Assembly: GCA_028693975.1 (NCBI GenBank)
Contig: JAQUUF010000065.1
Location: 1 to 6,633, forward strand
Length of the DNA: 6,633 bases
Reading direction: 5' to 3'
Source of the DNA: Acidaminococcaceae bacterium
GTDB lineage: Bacteria; Bacillota; Negativicutes; Acidaminococcales; Acidaminococcaceae
Shown piece after piece: positions 5,372-6,633 of this stretch (positions are counted from its first letter, which is position 1; each line of letters opens with the position of its first letter). The notes beneath the pieces were generated by a model. The model ran no database searches and was not told the DNA's origin. It saw only the letters and a list, made by a program, of their open reading frames with translations. Position numbers and translations under genes: made by a program.

Positions 5372-5929
5372 TTATGCTCTTTCAATATAGTCGCCGGTTC
5401 TGGTATCAATGCGCAATACATCGCCTTCATTGATAAACAGTGGGACCTTAACGGTATAGCCGGTATCCATTTTGGCTTGTTTGCTGCCACCGGTAGCAGT
5501 ATCGCCTTTAATACCAGGCTCTGTTTCAACAACAGTCAGTTCTACGGTGTTAGGCAAATCAATACCCAAAATACGAGTGCCATACATCATAACTTTGCAA
5601 TCCATGTTCTCTTTCAAGAAATTCACGGCATTACCAAGTTGTTCTTTAGTCAATTCTAATTGCTCATAGGATTCGTTATCCATGAATACATACTTATCAT
5701 CGCTCTCATATAAGTACTGCATTTCACGACGGTCAATCTGAGCCTTGGGTAAACGTTCGCCAGCGTTGAAAGTTCTTTCAACCACAGCTCCGGTGCACAA
5801 ATTACGCATCTTAGCACGCACAAAAGCAGCGCCCTTGCCCGGTTTAACATGTTGGAACTCCACCACTTGCCAAGCATCGCCATCGATGGTAACAGTAACA
5901 TTTGTCTTAAATTCGTTTGTAGAAATCAT
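5372..5929 (-). CDS. efp: Elongation factor P
   Basis: 185 residues, the standard bacterial length with three beta-barrel domains. EF-P binds between the P and E sites of the ribosome and helps form peptide bonds at stretches of proline. The domain I loop VKPGKGAAF carries the lysine (K32) that many bacteria modify; the PGKG context resembles the Bacillus type (5-aminopentanol modification) more than one I can link to beta-lysylation, and no modification gene is visible here. The end carries the family signature GIKGDTATGGSKQAKMDTG, then VPLFINEGDVLRIDTRTGDY. The ATG at 5929 has GGAGG (5943-5939) 9 nt upstream. It follows the M24 peptidase by 25 nt on the same strand, a pairing common in Firmicutes, and a strong terminator follows. 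None of its leucines uses CTA, as expected for a highly expressed gene. Confidence 0.98.
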   Translation of the reverse strand: MISTNEFKTNVTVTIDGDAWQVVEFQHVKPGKGAAFVRAKMRNLCTGAVVERTFNAGERLPKAQIDRREMQYLYESDDKYVFMDNESYEQLELTKEQLGNAVNFLKENMDCKVMMYGTRILGIDLPNTVELTVVETEPGIKGDTATGGSKQAKMDTGYTVKVPLFINEGDVLRIDTRTGDYIERA

Positions 5930-5954
5930 AAACTAAAACCTCCAAAAATTAATA

Positions 5955-6633
5955 TCAATGAATTTCGAACAGTTGCTTAGCCACCGATGTCAAGACTTGA
6001 CACCCTGTCTCAGTCACTACAACTGTGTCCTCTATACGTACCCCACCTTGAGTGGGAATGTATATACCTGGTTCCACGGTTACAACAGCATTGGGACGCA
6101 GCACCGTAGTGTCACGCTTATTAAGAACCGGACACTCATGAATGTCCAAGCCCACTCCATGGCCTAAGCCATGACCAAAATACTGTCCATATCCTTGTTC
6201 CGTAATATAATCTCTTACTGTTTTATCTACAGCTTGTCCTGTCACACCCGCCTTCACAGTGGCTTCACCGAGAAGATTGGCTTGCAAAACAATATCATAA
6301 ATTTCTTTTTGCCATGGAGCCGCCGTACCTACTACCACCGTTCTCGTAATATCGGAGCGGTAGCCGTGATAAACAGCACCAAAATCAAAGGTAACAAAAT
6401 CTCCTGCGGCGACTATCTTGTCACTGGCAATACCATGAGGCAAGGCCGAACGCTCACCAGAGGCCACAATCGTTGCGAAGGCTGCTCGCTCGCTACCCAA
6501 ACGACGCATATTATATTCTAGTTCTGCGGCTAATTCACTCTCTTGTCTGCCAGCACCTATATGCGGTAACAATTGCTCAAAAGCCTCATCAGAGATAGCC
6601 ACAGCCTGTTTAATCAAGCTAAGTTCTTCTGCT
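5955..6633 (-). CDS. M24 family Xaa-Pro-type peptidase (N-terminal part beyond window edge)
   Basis: 225 codons are visible, covering the whole pita-bread catalytic domain. The frame is open to the right edge and begins AEELSLIKQAVAISDEAF, which is typical of the linker helix after the creatinase N-domain, so the gene is cut and is not short. The TTG at 6617 is internal. The five dinuclear metal ligands are present, counted from the first visible residue: D83 in FDFG, D94 in SDITRT, H158 in GHGLGHGVG, E187 in VEPGIY, and E201 in GGVRIEDT; the substrate-site histidine of ALPHG (H66) is also kept. Such enzymes (PepP/PepQ, YqhT type) cleave the bond before or after proline in small peptides in the cytoplasm; aminopeptidase and dipeptidase cannot be told apart here. 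It is upstream of efp in the same operon. Confidence 0.92.
   Translation of the reverse strand, partial: AEELSLIKQAVAISDEAFEQLLPHIGAGRQESELAAELEYNMRRLGSERAAFATIVASGERSALPHGIASDKIVAAGDFVTFDFGAVYHGYRSDITRTVVVGTAAPWQKEIYDIVLQANLLGEATVKAGVTGQAVDKTVRDYITEQGYGQYFGHGLGHGVGLDIHECPVLNKRDTTVLRPNAVVTVEPGIYIPTQGGVRIEDTVVVTETGCQVLTSVAKQLFEIH

Noticed and set aside
5296..5532. Minus-strand 78-codon frame overlapping the efp terminator
   Set aside because: It crosses the efp 3' end, terminator and repeat in another frame; efp itself is unambiguous.
6615..6617. TTG as the start of a short M24 peptidase
   Set aside because: The frame continues upstream with conserved linker-helix residues (AEELS) to the window edge, so the gene is cut, not short.

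Overview
The window looks like a chromosomal housekeeping segment from a low-to-moderate GC Firmicute. A member of the Negativicutes is my best guess. The guess rests on gene content and order, Shine-Dalgarno-led genes, consensus sigma-A-type promoters, and the coiled-coil 'ATPase-like' gene after coaD. The genus cannot be fixed from sequence alone. No prophage, CRISPR array or complete insertion sequence is present.

Left part (1-3392). A partial yceD/DUF177 gene (minus strand) runs off the left edge and is divergent from tmcAL (plus strand), the tRNA(Met) cytidine acetate ligase. The 152-bp gap between them holds two clear promoters, each overlapped by a 20-bp dyad. Convergent with tmcAL is a minus-strand operon, rsmD - coaD - coiled-coil gene: 16S rRNA G966 methyltransferase, phosphopantetheine adenylyltransferase, and a soluble hendecad coiled-coil protein of unknown function. 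This matches the ylbH-ylbI-...-ylbM-ylbN block of Bacillus, with the coiled-coil gene sitting where ylbJ-L are in Bacillus.

Middle (3393-5087). A single gene for a membrane-anchored DUF4127 protein is divergent from rsmD. The two predicted promoters overlap at their -10 boxes. No terminator follows the DUF4127 gene; a perfect-consensus promoter starting inside its stop codon drives a tRNA-Pro(CGG) gene, which ends in a strong intrinsic terminator.

Right part (5088-6633). Between the tRNA terminator and a second, oppositely directed terminator lies a 72-bp imperfect inverted repeat with GGGGAC boxes, resembling REP elements associated with RAYT (Y1) transposases. The second terminator ends the minus-strand operon of an M24 Xaa-Pro-type peptidase (cut by the right edge) and efp (elongation factor P). 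tRNA-Pro, EF-P and an Xaa-Pro peptidase together make a proline-themed neighbourhood.

Most genes serve translation or tRNA/rRNA modification (tmcAL, rsmD, tRNA-Pro, efp, probably yceD), with coaD in CoA synthesis. The least explained items are the DUF4127 protein, the hendecad coiled-coil protein, the two promoter dyads and the REP-like element. I did not find a convincing new multi-gene system here.
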